From positions 1-38,266 of the forward strand of contig RFZL01000022.1 in the NCBI GenBank assembly GCA_009920665.1: a stretch of DNA of 38,266 bases, read 5' to 3'. Below, piece by piece: positions 16,878 through 24,958 of this stretch. The position numbers and the translations under genes are program-made. The notes under the pieces were generated by a model. It had not been told where the DNA came from. It made no database searches and saw only the letters and a program-made list of their open reading frames with translations. Each line of letters starts with the position of its first letter. Position 1 is the stretch's first letter. The DNA comes from Alphaproteobacteria bacterium (lineage in GTDB: Bacteria; Pseudomonadota; Alphaproteobacteria; Puniceispirillales; Puniceispirillaceae).

Positions 16878-18887
16878 ATGACGATACTGGATTCACTTGG
16901 CAGCCAGGTGGCTGCCGTCAAAGCGGGGGAAGACCCGCAGCTGAAACTGGCACCTGATGCTGAAGCGCTGGCAATGTTCGCCGGTCTGTTCGCGATGTTG
17001 CAACCACATAAGGAAACAGGCGCACCGGAAGGGGCTGCCGGCCGGGCGCTCGGTGACCCCGCACCTTCACCTGACGGCCAGATGATTCCGGCAGCGATTC
17101 ATAAATCCACATCGGTCGCCCTTCCGGCCGCCGCACGTCTGATGCTTGAGAGAACACCGGCCACCGATACGCCACCTGACCAGACGGGAACGGCTGAAAC
17201 GGCGTCACTTGCACAGCTTCTGATTGCCGCGAAATCGCTGTCAGAGGATGCTGATCTGCCGCCGGTCTCAGGCGTGCCGGCCGCGCCGGATGTCGAGACC
17301 GAAACTGCGACGGATTTGACGACGGCTAAGGCGATTCTGGCTCGCGCCATCGAAATTCTCGATGATATCGACAGCGGTCCCGTTGAGATGGCCGCCGCAC
17401 CCGCCAAACCACCGCTGGCCGTACCAACGCTGATTGACCCGACGGACGCTGGTAAGCCGGCTGTCAACGACGTGGGTCCGACTTTGCATGACGCCGTTCT
17501 GGGGATCGACAGCTCTGTGTCTGCGCCGGTAACCCGGGTGATGACTGTCCCGGGGCCTTCGGAAGATTTTGTAGGTCCGATGCCGGCCGCGCCGGTGCCG
17601 GTCAGTTCCCAGAGGACGATGCCGGCACAGCTGGTGACCCAACCAACCCCGTCCGCTGATTTTGTAGGTCCGATGCCGGCCGCGCCGATGCCGGTCAGTT
17701 CCCTGACGACGATGCCGGCACAGCTGGTGACGCAACCAGCCCCGTCCGCTGATTTTGTAGGTCCGATGCCGGCCGCGCCGGTGCCGGTCACTTCCCTGAC
17801 GACGATGCCGGCGCAACTGGTGACGCAACCAGCCCCGTCCGCTGATTTTGTAGGTCCGATGCCGCTTCACCCGGTGCCACTCGCCGGACATGGTGGCTCC
17901 GGACAAGTGCAGCCTGTTCCGGGGCAGCCCGGTATCTGGCACTCAGGCATTGATGGTCTCGCAACAGGTGAAAGCTTGCCCGCGGTGAAGGGCGGCCTCG
18001 ACCCGAAGCTTGCCACCGGCATTGACATGGACCAGATCAGGATGCGTCGGCATATGGTTGGACCTGACGGCCCTCGCGCCGTGCCGGGTACGACCGGCAG
18101 CAAGGTGGATCCCGCATCGATGTCAAGCGTGACAGTGCGTGAGCTCAGGGCCCATGCGGATCAGGCCACCCTGGCGGCCGGGCAGTCATCCGCCGGCAAT
18201 GGACCCTCCGGGGCCTCATCATCGGGTCAGTCATCATCCGGCACTTCGGCATCTGCGCAGACTATCGCCGCGACCGGTGGTCAGGCAGGTGGTCAGAGCG
18301 GTGGGCAGCACCAGCCCGGCCAGGGTGGCGGTCAGTCCACATCACAGGGATTTGCTGACGCGGCGGCCGCTTCGCGCGATCTGGCGGACCGCACCATGCT
18401 GCACCGGCTCAACACCGCCAACGCAGGATGGTCGGAGACGATGATCAAGCGGCTGACATCCGATCTGCGTTCGGGTGTGCAGACGGTACGGATCATTCTA
18501 GAGCCGCGCCATCTCGGCAGGCTGAATGTCGACCTTGGTCTTCGCAATGGCAAGGCATCGATCCGCATTGCAGCCGAGACTGCCGAGGCCGCAAAGCTCC
18601 TCGGCAGCGCGCGTGGTCAACTTGGGCAGATGCTTGAACAATCCGGTATGCGGCTTGCCAGCTTCCAGACCAGCGCCAGTGGCCAGGATGCGGCGATGGA
18701 TGGCGGCGGTGGGCAACAGGGTTACGCACAGTCGGATGCCAACGGCAAAAACTCTGGTCGTGATCAAGGTTTTTCTAATAAACTAAATTCTGCCGATGGT
18801 AATATCCGTCAGGTCGACGACAGTCTGGACGAGCAGGATGTCGCCCCGCGCGCGGGTGAAACTGCTGTTTTGAGCGTTTTGGCATAG
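16878..18887 (+). CDS. fliK: Flagellar hook-length control protein FliK
   Basis: FliK is exported during hook growth, measures hook length and switches FlhB specificity to filament substrates. The start at 16878 follows AGGGCGG and begins MTILDSLGSQVAAV; an open upstream frame to 16764 runs through the promoter and is rejected. The 669-residue protein has a long Pro/Ala/Thr/Ser-rich N-terminal region with three perfect-spaced 31-residue repeats plus a partial fourth. A Gly/Ser/Gln-rich linker follows, then the conserved C-terminal FliK domain: MIKRLTSDLRSGVQTVRIIL, EPRHLGRLNVDLGLRNGKAS, and LGQMLEQSGMRLASF. The tail is rich in Gly and Gln. Family members vary greatly in length in the ruler region, which fits the repeats here. 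Confidence 0.92.
   Translation: MTILDSLGSQVAAVKAGEDPQLKLAPDAEALAMFAGLFAMLQPHKETGAPEGAAGRALGDPAPSPDGQMIPAAIHKSTSVALPAAARLMLERTPATDTPPDQTGTAETASLAQLLIAAKSLSEDADLPPVSGVPAAPDVETETATDLTTAKAILARAIEILDDIDSGPVEMAAAPAKPPLAVPTLIDPTDAGKPAVNDVGPTLHDAVLGIDSSVSAPVTRVMTVPGPSEDFVGPMPAAPVPVSSQRTMPAQLVTQPTPSADFVGPMPAAPMPVSSLTTMPAQLVTQPAPSADFVGPMPAAPVPVTSLTTMPAQLVTQPAPSADFVGPMPLHPVPLAGHGGSGQVQPVPGQPGIWHSGIDGLATGESLPAVKGGLDPKLATGIDMDQIRMRRHMVGPDGPRAVPGTTGSKVDPASMSSVTVRELRAHADQATLAAGQSSAGNGPSGASSSGQSSSGTSASAQTIAATGGQAGGQSGGQHQPGQGGGQSTSQGFADAAAASRDLADRTMLHRLNTANAGWSETMIKRLTSDLRSGVQTVRIILEPRHLGRLNVDLGLRNGKASIRIAAETAEAAKLLGSARGQLGQMLEQSGMRLASFQTSASGQDAAMDGGGGQQGYAQSDANGKNSGRDQGFSNKLNSADGNIRQVDDSLDEQDVAPRAGETAVLSVLA
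17556..17873 (+). repeat. 93-bp tandem repeats within fliK
   Basis: The phrase GATTTTGTAGGTCCGATGCC recurs at 17565, 17658, 17751 and 17844, spaced exactly 93 bases. This gives three full 31-codon units (PSADFVGPMPAAPVPV then xSLTTMPAQLVTQPA) plus a partial fourth. Units are nearly identical in DNA, so they are recent and could vary in number between strains. Confidence 0.95.
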
Positions 18888-18969
18888 ACAATGCATTGGC
18901 TTGGTCGCGGACCTGTTCGGCAGGAGTGCCTGTTTACGCGGTCGCAACGCGCAACGAAGGAAATGACTG

Positions 18970-19548
18970 ATGGCTGAGAACGAAGCAGAACCAAAGGCAG
19001 GCGGTGGCCTGATCAAGAAACTGGCGATTTTCGGCGGTGGCGGCATCCTGCTCATCGCGATTGGCTTGGGTGTCGGTTATTTTATTTTTGGCAGTGCGCA
19101 GCCCGACCCGTCGGAGGAGATCGAGGAGATCATCGAGCGCAAGATGCAGGAGCGCGAAGAGGCCGAAGCCGCGGCCGACAACGAGACGGGCCCGAGCAAG
19201 CAATCGAAGGACACGCCGGAAGAGGAAGTCTTCGAGACGATCTATCATGAATTCCCCGGCACCTTCACGACGAACCTGTCCGGTTCGCGCAAGATGCTGC
19301 AGGTCGGCATCGGGGTATCCACGCAATATGATGATACGGTGATGATGAATGTGGAATCACACCAGCTGGCGCTGCGCTCAATCATTCTTGGCGTGATCAG
19401 CGACTTCACCGAGGATAATGTGAAGGGCGCGGTGGGACGCGAGGGTCTCGCGGCTGCGCTGCGAGATGCCATCAATACCAAGCTTGAGGACCTGGAAGGG
19501 TTTGGCGGCGTCGAGGAAGTTCATTTCACGTCGTTCGTGCTGCAATAG
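18970..19548 (+). CDS. fliL: Flagellar basal body-associated protein FliL
   Basis: FliL is a single-pass inner-membrane protein that surrounds and supports the stators. The product is 192 residues with a short Lys-containing N-terminus, one membrane helix at about residues 18-38 (LAIFGGGGILLIAIGLGVGYF), and an acidic Glu-rich linker (EEIEEIIERKMQEREEAEAA). The periplasmic SPFH-like domain begins near YHEFPGTFTTNLSG, with LQVGIGVSTQYDD and the ending VEEVHFTSFVLQ. These are the usual FliL landmarks. It stands 82 bases after fliK and 21 bases before fliM. Confidence 0.94.
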   Translation: MAENEAEPKAGGGLIKKLAIFGGGGILLIAIGLGVGYFIFGSAQPDPSEEIEEIIERKMQEREEAEAAADNETGPSKQSKDTPEEEVFETIYHEFPGTFTTNLSGSRKMLQVGIGVSTQYDDTVMMNVESHQLALRSIILGVISDFTEDNVKGAVGREGLAAALRDAINTKLEDLEGFGGVEEVHFTSFVLQ

Positions 19549-19569
19549 GTCTGGAACAGGGGTGTAACG

Positions 19570-20535
19570 GTGGCATCAACCCGCAAACTCAGCAGTGATG
19601 AAGTCAACGCGCTGATCGATGGTCTCGGCAGCGAGACCGGCTCGCCCTCCGCGACCATGGAGGGTGACGATGTCCGCCCGTTCCAGTTCGGCTCTGACGA
19701 TCTCTCGCTTCTTGGCGATTACCACGCGCTGCGGATCATCAATGAGCGTTTTGCCAGACTGGCACGCGCGGTGTTCCTGCCGATGCTACGGATCCAGCCG
19801 CGTATTTCCTCGTTCCCGCCGGAAGTGAAGACGTTCGACGAATATACGGCTGGCATTGAGAATTTCATGAGCCTGAATATCAGCCGCATCGAAGAGCTGC
19901 GCGGCAACATGCTGTCGGTCATGACCCCGAACTTCATATCGGTCCTGACGAACAGCTACTATGGCGGCAAGATTACCGCGCTGCCAACGAAAAAGACTGA
20001 ATTCACAGCGACCGAGGAACGGATCATCGAGCTCATTACCGACGGGCTGAACGAGACCCTTCAGGTGGCCTGGCGCGATCTGATGCCGATCAAAATCACC
20101 TATCAGAACCGTGAGATCAATCCGCAATTCGCCTCCTTCGTGGATGGAGCGGAGCTTGTCATCATCTGTTCTTTCGTCGTGCAGCTTCCCGATACCGACG
20201 CGGCCAGCTTCGATGTGATCTACCCGCTACAGACATTGAAGCCGATCGCCGCCCAGCTGCGCTCGCGCCTGCAGGCGGATGTCGCCGAGGATGATCATAC
20301 ATGGCGCGAGAAGATGGAGCGCGCCGTTCTCAATATACCCCTGCCGGTCACCGTGCGGCTGAGCCAGCCGGTGGTCTCCATGTACAAGCTGATCAACATG
20401 CAGGTCGGCGACACCTTTCCGATCTCGATCGGCGAGGGGGTCGAGGTGAGGATCGATACCGAAGACGCCTTCATAGGGGATCTTGGCGATGTCGGTGGCA
20501 ATGCCGCTGTCAATCTCAAGTCACGCATGAAATAG
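19570..20535 (+). CDS. fliM: Flagellar motor switch protein FliM
   Basis: FliM is the middle C-ring subunit that binds phospho-CheY and switches rotation. The product is 321 residues, normal for the family. The N-terminal CheY-binding motif is visible as KLSSDEVNALIDGL. The CheC-like middle domain includes HALRIINERFARLARAVFLP and SNSYYGGK-type TNSYYGGKITALP. The C-terminal SpoA domain includes IPLPVTVRLSQPVVSMYKLI and VGDTFPISIGEGVEVRID. GTG at 19570 with AGGGG upstream is the only sensible start. It precedes fliN by 27 bases. Confidence 0.95.
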   Translation: MASTRKLSSDEVNALIDGLGSETGSPSATMEGDDVRPFQFGSDDLSLLGDYHALRIINERFARLARAVFLPMLRIQPRISSFPPEVKTFDEYTAGIENFMSLNISRIEELRGNMLSVMTPNFISVLTNSYYGGKITALPTKKTEFTATEERIIELITDGLNETLQVAWRDLMPIKITYQNREINPQFASFVDGAELVIICSFVVQLPDTDAASFDVIYPLQTLKPIAAQLRSRLQADVAEDDHTWREKMERAVLNIPLPVTVRLSQPVVSMYKLINMQVGDTFPISIGEGVEVRIDTEDAFIGDLGDVGGNAAVNLKSRMK

Positions 20536-20562
20536 TGGCGCTGGCCCAGAAAGGAACGGACC

Positions 20563-20907
20563 ATGTCTGAAGAAACCGAACTCGCCGAGGGAACCGTCGG
20601 AGAGACTGCCGCAGAGGCCATGGACGCGGAAACAGCGGCACGTGTCAGTGCTGAAAACATGCGGCTGCTCGAGAATATCGATGTCGCGCTCACCGTCGAA
20701 GTCGGCAAGGCCGAGATCAAGATTCGTGATCTGCTGCGCCTGAATGAGGGGTCGGTGATCGAGCTTGACCGCCTGGCCGGCGACGCGCTGGATATCTTGG
20801 CCAACGGCACGATGATCGCGAAGGGCGAGGTCGTGATGGTGGGTGAGAGGTTCGGTGTCCGCTTTACCGAAATCGTCGATCCGGCAGCGCGCATGGAATC
20901 GCTCTAG
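20563..20907 (+). CDS. fliN: Flagellar motor switch protein FliN
   Basis: FliN forms the base of the C ring and holds FliH-FliI. The product is 114 residues: an acidic Ala/Glu N-terminal stretch of about 40 residues, then one SpoA domain with LLENIDVALTVEVGKAEIKI, RDLLRLNEGSVIELDRLAGD and ILANGTMIAKGEVVMVGERF. These are the consensus FliN segments. AAAGGAA precedes the ATG. It ends the fliK-L-M-N segment; the next gene, fliO, has its own sigma-54 promoter. Confidence 0.95.
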   Translation: MSEETELAEGTVGETAAEAMDAETAARVSAENMRLLENIDVALTVEVGKAEIKIRDLLRLNEGSVIELDRLAGDALDILANGTMIAKGEVVMVGERFGVRFTEIVDPAARMESL

Positions 20908-20928
20908 AAAGCTGTGTGTCGGCTTTTT
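20908..20928 (+). terminator. Weak candidate terminator after fliN
   Basis: AAAGC and GCTTT arms flank a nine-base loop and end in five Ts, directly after the fliN stop codon. The stem is short, so termination may be only partial. It fits the break before the fliO promoter. Confidence 0.3.
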
Positions 20929-21072
20929 GACTGACTGCGGAACCGTCCATGCCGATTGATGTCGGGAAGTTGCCAGAGATCCGCCTTTGGACAGTGCCTT
21001 AACGGCCTGAAATAAATATTTATAATTGAATTCAATGAATTGGCTGGCGCCACAAGGGGTGGCCGGCCAATT

Positions 21073-21088
21073 TGGCATGAGGCTTGCC
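21073..21088 (+). promoter_or_regulatory. Sigma-54 promoter of fliOPQR-flhB
   Basis: TGGCAT-N5-TTGCC with GG-N10-GC lies 38 bases ahead of the fliO start, in a 218-base gap after fliN. The upstream part of the gap is AT-rich (about 21010-21035). Confidence 0.72.
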
Positions 21089-21125
21089 TTTCCCCTGGCG
21101 GAGGCGTTGTCGAGGGAGTCAAACC

Positions 21126-21557
21126 ATGCCAGTCCAGCCAGTCATCTCAATGGATCAGATCGTCATCATCGTGGCGTTTCTGATGCTGCTGTTCGTGCTG
21201 ATGTGGTTCGTAAAGCGAAACCGCACCGGCATCGCCGGGCGGCTGAACCCGGCGCGGCGCATGCAGCATATCGAGGATATGTCCCTCGCCCCGCATCAGC
21301 GCCTGCATCTGGTCGAAGTCGATGGCCGAACCTTTCTGGTCCATGCTGGCAAGGGCCATGCGGCCAGTTTCATGGCAGTCGACGGCACGCCGCCGGATGC
21401 CGCAGAGGCTGGGCAGACATCACCCGCACCCCGCAAAAAGACTGTTTCAGCCAAGACGAAATCCGCCAAGTCTGCCGCGGCGAAGCCGAAAAGCGCCTTT
21501 GCCGCCGCCATCGCGCAGGCGCGTCGCAACAACCCGTCTCTGAGGCTTGGCAAATGA
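21126..21557 (+). CDS. fliO: Flagellar export assembly protein FliO
   Basis: FliO is a small membrane protein that helps build the FliP ring of the export gate. The product is 143 residues from the ATG at 21126, preceded by GAGGGAG. One membrane helix is at about residues 11-28 (IVIIVAFLMLLFVLMWFV), followed by a cytoplasmic domain with the characteristic HIEDMSLAPHQRLHLVEVDG and RTFLVHAG, and a Lys/Ala/Ser-rich tail. An upstream in-frame ATG at 21084 overlaps the promoter and is rejected. The stop overlaps the fliP start by four bases. Confidence 0.88.
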   Translation: MPVQPVISMDQIVIIVAFLMLLFVLMWFVKRNRTGIAGRLNPARRMQHIEDMSLAPHQRLHLVEVDGRTFLVHAGKGHAASFMAVDGTPPDAAEAGQTSPAPRKKTVSAKTKSAKSAAAKPKSAFAAAIAQARRNNPSLRLGK

Positions 21558-22249
21558 TTCGCTTTCCTTTCACAGGCCGTGTCGGCATGGCGCTGGCCAC
21601 ATTCCTTGCTGGTCTATGTCTCGCCACGCCGGCGCTGGCGCAGGTCGCCGGCATTCCGGCGCTGAACATCAATGAAGGCGCGAACGGGTCGACCTATTCG
21701 CTGTCGTTGCAGATTCTAGCCCTGATGACGGCGTTGACGCTGTTGCCGTCGCTTGTTCTGGGAATGACATCCTTTACCCGCATCATCATCGTGCTGTCGA
21801 TCCTGCGTCAGGCGATGGGAACACAGCAGACGCCGCCGAATCAGGTTCTGGTGGCGATCGCGCTATTCCTGACCTTCTTCATCATGGCACCGACCTTCAC
21901 GACGCTGAATACCGATGTCATCTCGCCCTATCTGGACGGGCAGTTGCCGGCCGAGACCGCGCTGGCGAACGGCACCGAGGTGATGAAGCGTTTCCTTGTC
22001 CAGAATACGCGGGTCAATGATCTTATCATGTTTACCGAAATGGTTGGCGACCAGCCCTATGCCTCGTTCCTGCTGTTTCTGCCCTTCCTTGTGATCGACA
22101 TGGTGATTGCCTCGATCCTGATGTCGCTTGGCATGATGATGCTGAGCCCGATGCTGGTGGCGCTGCCCTTCAAGCTGCTGCTGTTCGTTCTTGTCGATGG
22201 CTGGGCGATGACCGTTGGTTCGCTTGTCGCCACCTATTCGGTCACCTGA
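21554..22249 (+). CDS. fliP: Flagellar export gate protein FliP
   Basis: FliP forms the five-subunit core of the export channel in the MS ring. The product is 231 residues. It has a cleavable signal peptide (MIRFPFTGRVGMALATFLAG then LCLATPALA), as in other FliP proteins, and then GSTYSLSLQILALMTALTLL. The family motifs PSLVLGMTSFTRIIIVLSIL, LRQAMGTQQTPPNQVLVAIAL, FTEMVGDQP and MMMLSPMLVALPFKLLLFVL are present, ending with VDGWAMTVGSLVATYSV. The frame is open far upstream, but the start at 21554 matches the signal peptide and the coupling to fliO. Confidence 0.96.
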   Translation: MIRFPFTGRVGMALATFLAGLCLATPALAQVAGIPALNINEGANGSTYSLSLQILALMTALTLLPSLVLGMTSFTRIIIVLSILRQAMGTQQTPPNQVLVAIALFLTFFIMAPTFTTLNTDVISPYLDGQLPAETALANGTEVMKRFLVQNTRVNDLIMFTEMVGDQPYASFLLFLPFLVIDMVIASILMSLGMMMLSPMLVALPFKLLLFVLVDGWAMTVGSLVATYSVT

Positions 22250-22274
22250 CCGGCTGCCCTGAAAGGATCCAGTG

Positions 22275-22541
22275 ATGGATTTTGATTCGAATGTTGAATT
22301 TCTGAGGATCGCCTTCTGGCAGATCATTCTGGCGGCGGGACCGTTGCTGGCGGTGGCGCTGGCGGTGGGCTTGCTGATCGGTATCATCCAGGCTGCCACC
22401 TCGATCAACGAGATGACACTCAGTTTCGTGCCGAAGCTCGTTATCGTCATCCTGACCTTCGGGCTAATGTCGAGCTTCATGCTGGCGCAACTGTCCGATT
22501 ACTTCCGGTTCATCTTCGACCAGATCACGCAGATCAGCTGA
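22275..22541 (+). CDS. fliQ: Flagellar export gate protein FliQ
   Basis: FliQ wraps the outside of the FliP-FliR channel. The product is 88 residues from the ATG at 22275 with AAAGGA eight bases upstream. Two membrane helices cover about residues 15-37 and 52-75. The central motif LLIGIIQAATSINEMTLSFV and PKLVIVILTF is the conserved FliQ core. It sits between fliP (25 bases) and fliR (7 bases) in the expected order. Confidence 0.96.
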   Translation: MDFDSNVEFLRIAFWQIILAAGPLLAVALAVGLLIGIIQAATSINEMTLSFVPKLVIVILTFGLMSSFMLAQLSDYFRFIFDQITQIS

Positions 22542-22548
22542 GACGCCG

Positions 22549-23370
22549 ATGCTTGGAATGGCCACAACGGAACTGATGAAGATGCCCGGGATCGATCTGC
22601 AGTTCGTGACCGGGATACTTCTGCAATATTTCCTGGCCAGCCTGCGGATCGGCGCGTTTCTGCTTTCCGCACCAATTTTCGGCGCGCGCTGGCTGCCGCT
22701 TCAGGTGCGGATCATCATGGCCTTCACCCTGGCCGCCGCTGTCATAGGTGATGTTCCGCCGGTGAGTGCCGATCTGCTGGCCTCCTCGGTTGGCATCTCG
22801 TTGATGTTTGTCGAGATAGCTGTCGGCCTCACCGCGGGTCTGATCCTGACCATCTGGTTTTCCGCGGTATTGCTGGCCGGTGAAAAGATTGCGTCATCGG
22901 CCGGCCTTGGTTATGCGGCGCAGGTTGATCCGGCGACAGGCGGCCAGACGCCGGTTGTCAGTCAGATCCTGTATCTGTTCCTGCTGGTGGTCTTTCTGTC
23001 GGTCGACGGGCATCTCCTGGCCATCGGCACAATGATGGAAAGCTATCGTATTCTGCCTGTCGGGGCGCCGGTGGCGTCGGAGGCGTTGATCGCGTCGGGC
23101 ATCGCCGCCGCCAGCTCGATGTTCCTTGCGGCGACCATCATCATGCTGCCGATCACGACGGTGCTGTTGATGATCAATGTGGCGATTGGGATTATCACGC
23201 GCTCGGCGCCGCAGCTGAACCTGTTTTCCTTTGGCTTTCCGATTTCGCTTCTGGCGGTGTTCCTGCTGCTTTTCTTCTCGGCCGGGGCGTTCGGCACAAG
23301 CTCGCAAAGCCTGATCGACAGCGCGTTGACCAGCCTTCAGGAGATGATAGGGGGGCTCGCCAATGGCTGA
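22549..23370 (+). CDS. fliR: Flagellar export gate protein FliR
   Basis: FliR completes the helical export channel with FliP and FliQ. The product is 273 residues with about six hydrophobic helices. Family motifs include RIGAFLLSAPIFGARWLPLQ, VRIIMAFTLA, GLTAGLILTIWFSAVLLAGE, SSAGLGYAAQVDPATGGQTP and the late APQLNLFSFGFPISLLAVF. The start at 22549 yields MLGMATTELMKMPGID; an internal ATG is also possible. The 3' end overlaps flhB by eight bases, as is common. Confidence 0.95.
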   Translation: MLGMATTELMKMPGIDLQFVTGILLQYFLASLRIGAFLLSAPIFGARWLPLQVRIIMAFTLAAAVIGDVPPVSADLLASSVGISLMFVEIAVGLTAGLILTIWFSAVLLAGEKIASSAGLGYAAQVDPATGGQTPVVSQILYLFLLVVFLSVDGHLLAIGTMMESYRILPVGAPVASEALIASGIAAASSMFLAATIIMLPITTVLLMINVAIGIITRSAPQLNLFSFGFPISLLAVFLLLFFSAGAFGTSSQSLIDSALTSLQEMIGGLANG

Positions 23371-24529
23371 GGAAAATCAGGACGGTCAGGAAAAAACCGA
23401 AGAACCCACCCAGCGGCGGCTGCAAAAAGCCGCCGAGGAGGGCCGGATCCTCACCTCGAAGGAGGTGATGGTCTTCACGACGCTGGCGATGGGACTTGTC
23501 CTGTTCATGGGTCTGGTTCCGTTTGTCGGCGTCGGTCTCGATGCGTGGGGATCACTGTTCAGGATCGATTCCGGCTTCAACCTCGATACGCTTGGCCTCG
23601 CGAAGGTGCGTTATGCCTTTTGGCTGCTGATCCTTTCAACACTGATCATCGGCGTGCCGATGATTGTCGCCATCATCCTGACGCAGGCGGCGGTTGGCGG
23701 GTTGAACTTTGCTGTGCAGGCGATGAATTTCAAGGGCAACCGGATCGACCCGATCGCTGGCCTGAAACGCATTTTCTCGATGAAGGGGCTGGTCGAACTT
23801 GCCAAGTCGATCCTGAAGGTCGGGTCGTTGTTCGGGATTGGCGCACTCGTCATCTACCAGCAATTGCCGCAACTGGTCTTCCTGTCGGCAAGCTCGCTTG
23901 GCCAGGGTGTCGGCCGCGCGGCACAGGCCTTTCCCTACCTTGTCGGCGGGTTGCTGATTGCCTTGCTGATCATTGCCGCCATCGACTATGCCTGGCAGAA
24001 ACATACCCACACCCAGTCGCTGCGCATGACGCTGAAGGAAGTGAAGGATGAATCGAAACAGACCGAAGGCTCGCCCGAGGTCCGTGCCAAAATCCGCCGG
24101 ATGCAGTATCAGCAGGCCCAGGATTCATCGCGTCAGCGCGAGGCCCTGGACAATGTCGGCGACGCCACGACGGTTATCACCAACCCGACCCATTTCGCCG
24201 TGGCCTTGAAATATTCTGCCGGCCAGGCCGGCGCGCCGGTTGTGCTGGCCATGGGTCGCGGCCAGATGGCCTTGCAGATTATCGAACGCGCCAAGGACGC
24301 GCGTGTACGGACGTTGCGCATTCCGATGCTGGCGCGTGCGCTGTATTTCACAAGCGAAATCGGCGGTGAAATTACCGAAGGTCTGTATAATGCGGTGGCG
24401 GTGGTGCTTGCCTATGTATTCCGTCTCGACAGCGGCGAGACCATGGACATGCCAGAATTGACATTGCCACCGGAACTGCAGTTTGACGAGAATGGTAATC
24501 CGGAAGCAGGAGGACCTGATGGCGCGTAA
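23363..24529 (+). CDS. flhB: Flagellar export switch protein FlhB
   Basis: FlhB regulates which substrates are exported and switches from hook to filament after self-cleavage. The product is 388 residues. The N-terminus, EKTEEPTQRRLQKAAEEGRI, is the family signature. Four membrane helices lie between about residues 35 and 205. The cytoplasmic domain contains the autocleavage site NPTH at residues 274-277 (TVITNPTHFAVALKY), followed by VLAMGRGQMALQIIERAKDA and IPMLARALYFTSEIGGEITE. It overlaps fliR at its start and the next small gene at its end, so transcription very probably continues into the unknown genes downstream. Confidence 0.96.
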   Translation: MAEENQDGQEKTEEPTQRRLQKAAEEGRILTSKEVMVFTTLAMGLVLFMGLVPFVGVGLDAWGSLFRIDSGFNLDTLGLAKVRYAFWLLILSTLIIGVPMIVAIILTQAAVGGLNFAVQAMNFKGNRIDPIAGLKRIFSMKGLVELAKSILKVGSLFGIGALVIYQQLPQLVFLSASSLGQGVGRAAQAFPYLVGGLLIALLIIAAIDYAWQKHTHTQSLRMTLKEVKDESKQTEGSPEVRAKIRRMQYQQAQDSSRQREALDNVGDATTVITNPTHFAVALKYSAGQAGAPVVLAMGRGQMALQIIERAKDARVRTLRIPMLARALYFTSEIGGEITEGLYNAVAVVLAYVFRLDSGETMDMPELTLPPELQFDENGNPEAGGPDGA

Positions 24530-24740
24530 CCGTAAACAGCGCAGCCTTGGCGAGATGATCAGCTCGATTTGTTTCTATGCAGTGGGGCTGTATTTCCTGC
24601 TTGAAGGGTCGCTGGCCCGCGATGAAGGTGAGCCGGCCCATATCTTTTTGGGTCTGTGGTTGGCCGGCATTGTCTGTGTCATGGGCGGTGCGCGTTTCAT
24701 GATCGCTGAAATCGTCGAGAAATTGCGGGCGAGGCGGTGA
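24519..24740 (+). CDS. Small two-helix membrane protein of unknown function
   Basis: This 73-residue protein has a perfect AGGAGG just upstream of its ATG. Its first 11 bases overlap the end of flhB, which implies translational coupling. A basic N-terminus (MARNRKQRSLGEM) is followed by two hydrophobic helices, about residues 14-31 (SSICFYAVGLYFLLEGSL) and 42-63 (HIFLGLWLAGIVCVMGGARF), and an Arg-rich end. I do not recognise the family. Position and coupling suggest a membrane partner of the flagellar export or motor machinery, but this is inference. Confidence 0.75.
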   Translation: MARNRKQRSLGEMISSICFYAVGLYFLLEGSLARDEGEPAHIFLGLWLAGIVCVMGGARFMIAEIVEKLRARR

Positions 24741-24958
24741 TGGCGGCCAAGCAACCCAACTGCTTTGAATGCAGGCATCATTTCATCACGCACGAGCCGC
24801 AACGCCCCTATGGCTGCCGGAAATTTGGCTTCAAGGGGCCTTTCCTGCCATCGCGCATGGTGTTTCAGGAAACTGGCATGAAATGTGCTTACTACGAGCC
24901 GAGCCGACGTCCCTATATGGAACGCGGGCCAACCGGATCTAACGGGAGACTGGCATGA
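24740..24958 (+). CDS. Small Cys/His protein, putative metal-binding
   Basis: This is a 72-residue protein; the start at 24740 overlaps the previous stop, and a GTG at 24737 is an alternative. It begins with NCFECRHHFITHEPQRPYGC and continues RKFGFKGPFLPSRMVFQETG and MKCAYYEP. The pattern C-x2-C-x2-H-H ... C ... C suggests a small zinc-binding fold. I recall a conserved uncharacterised family with this C-x2-C-R-H and YGCR-x-GFKS pattern in other Proteobacteria, but cannot name it. It is coupled on both sides by four-base-type overlaps, so it belongs to the flhB operon tail. Confidence 0.75.
   Translation: MAAKQPNCFECRHHFITHEPQRPYGCRKFGFKGPFLPSRMVFQETGMKCAYYEPSRRPYMERGPTGSNGRLA

Noticed and set aside
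17556-17873. Possible CRISPR array
   Set aside because: Repeats are directly adjoining 93-base units that keep the fliK frame; there are no unique spacers and no cas genes.
21026-21553. Upstream extension of fliP
   Set aside because: Covers the fliO gene and its promoter in another frame; the real fliP starts at its signal peptide at 21554.
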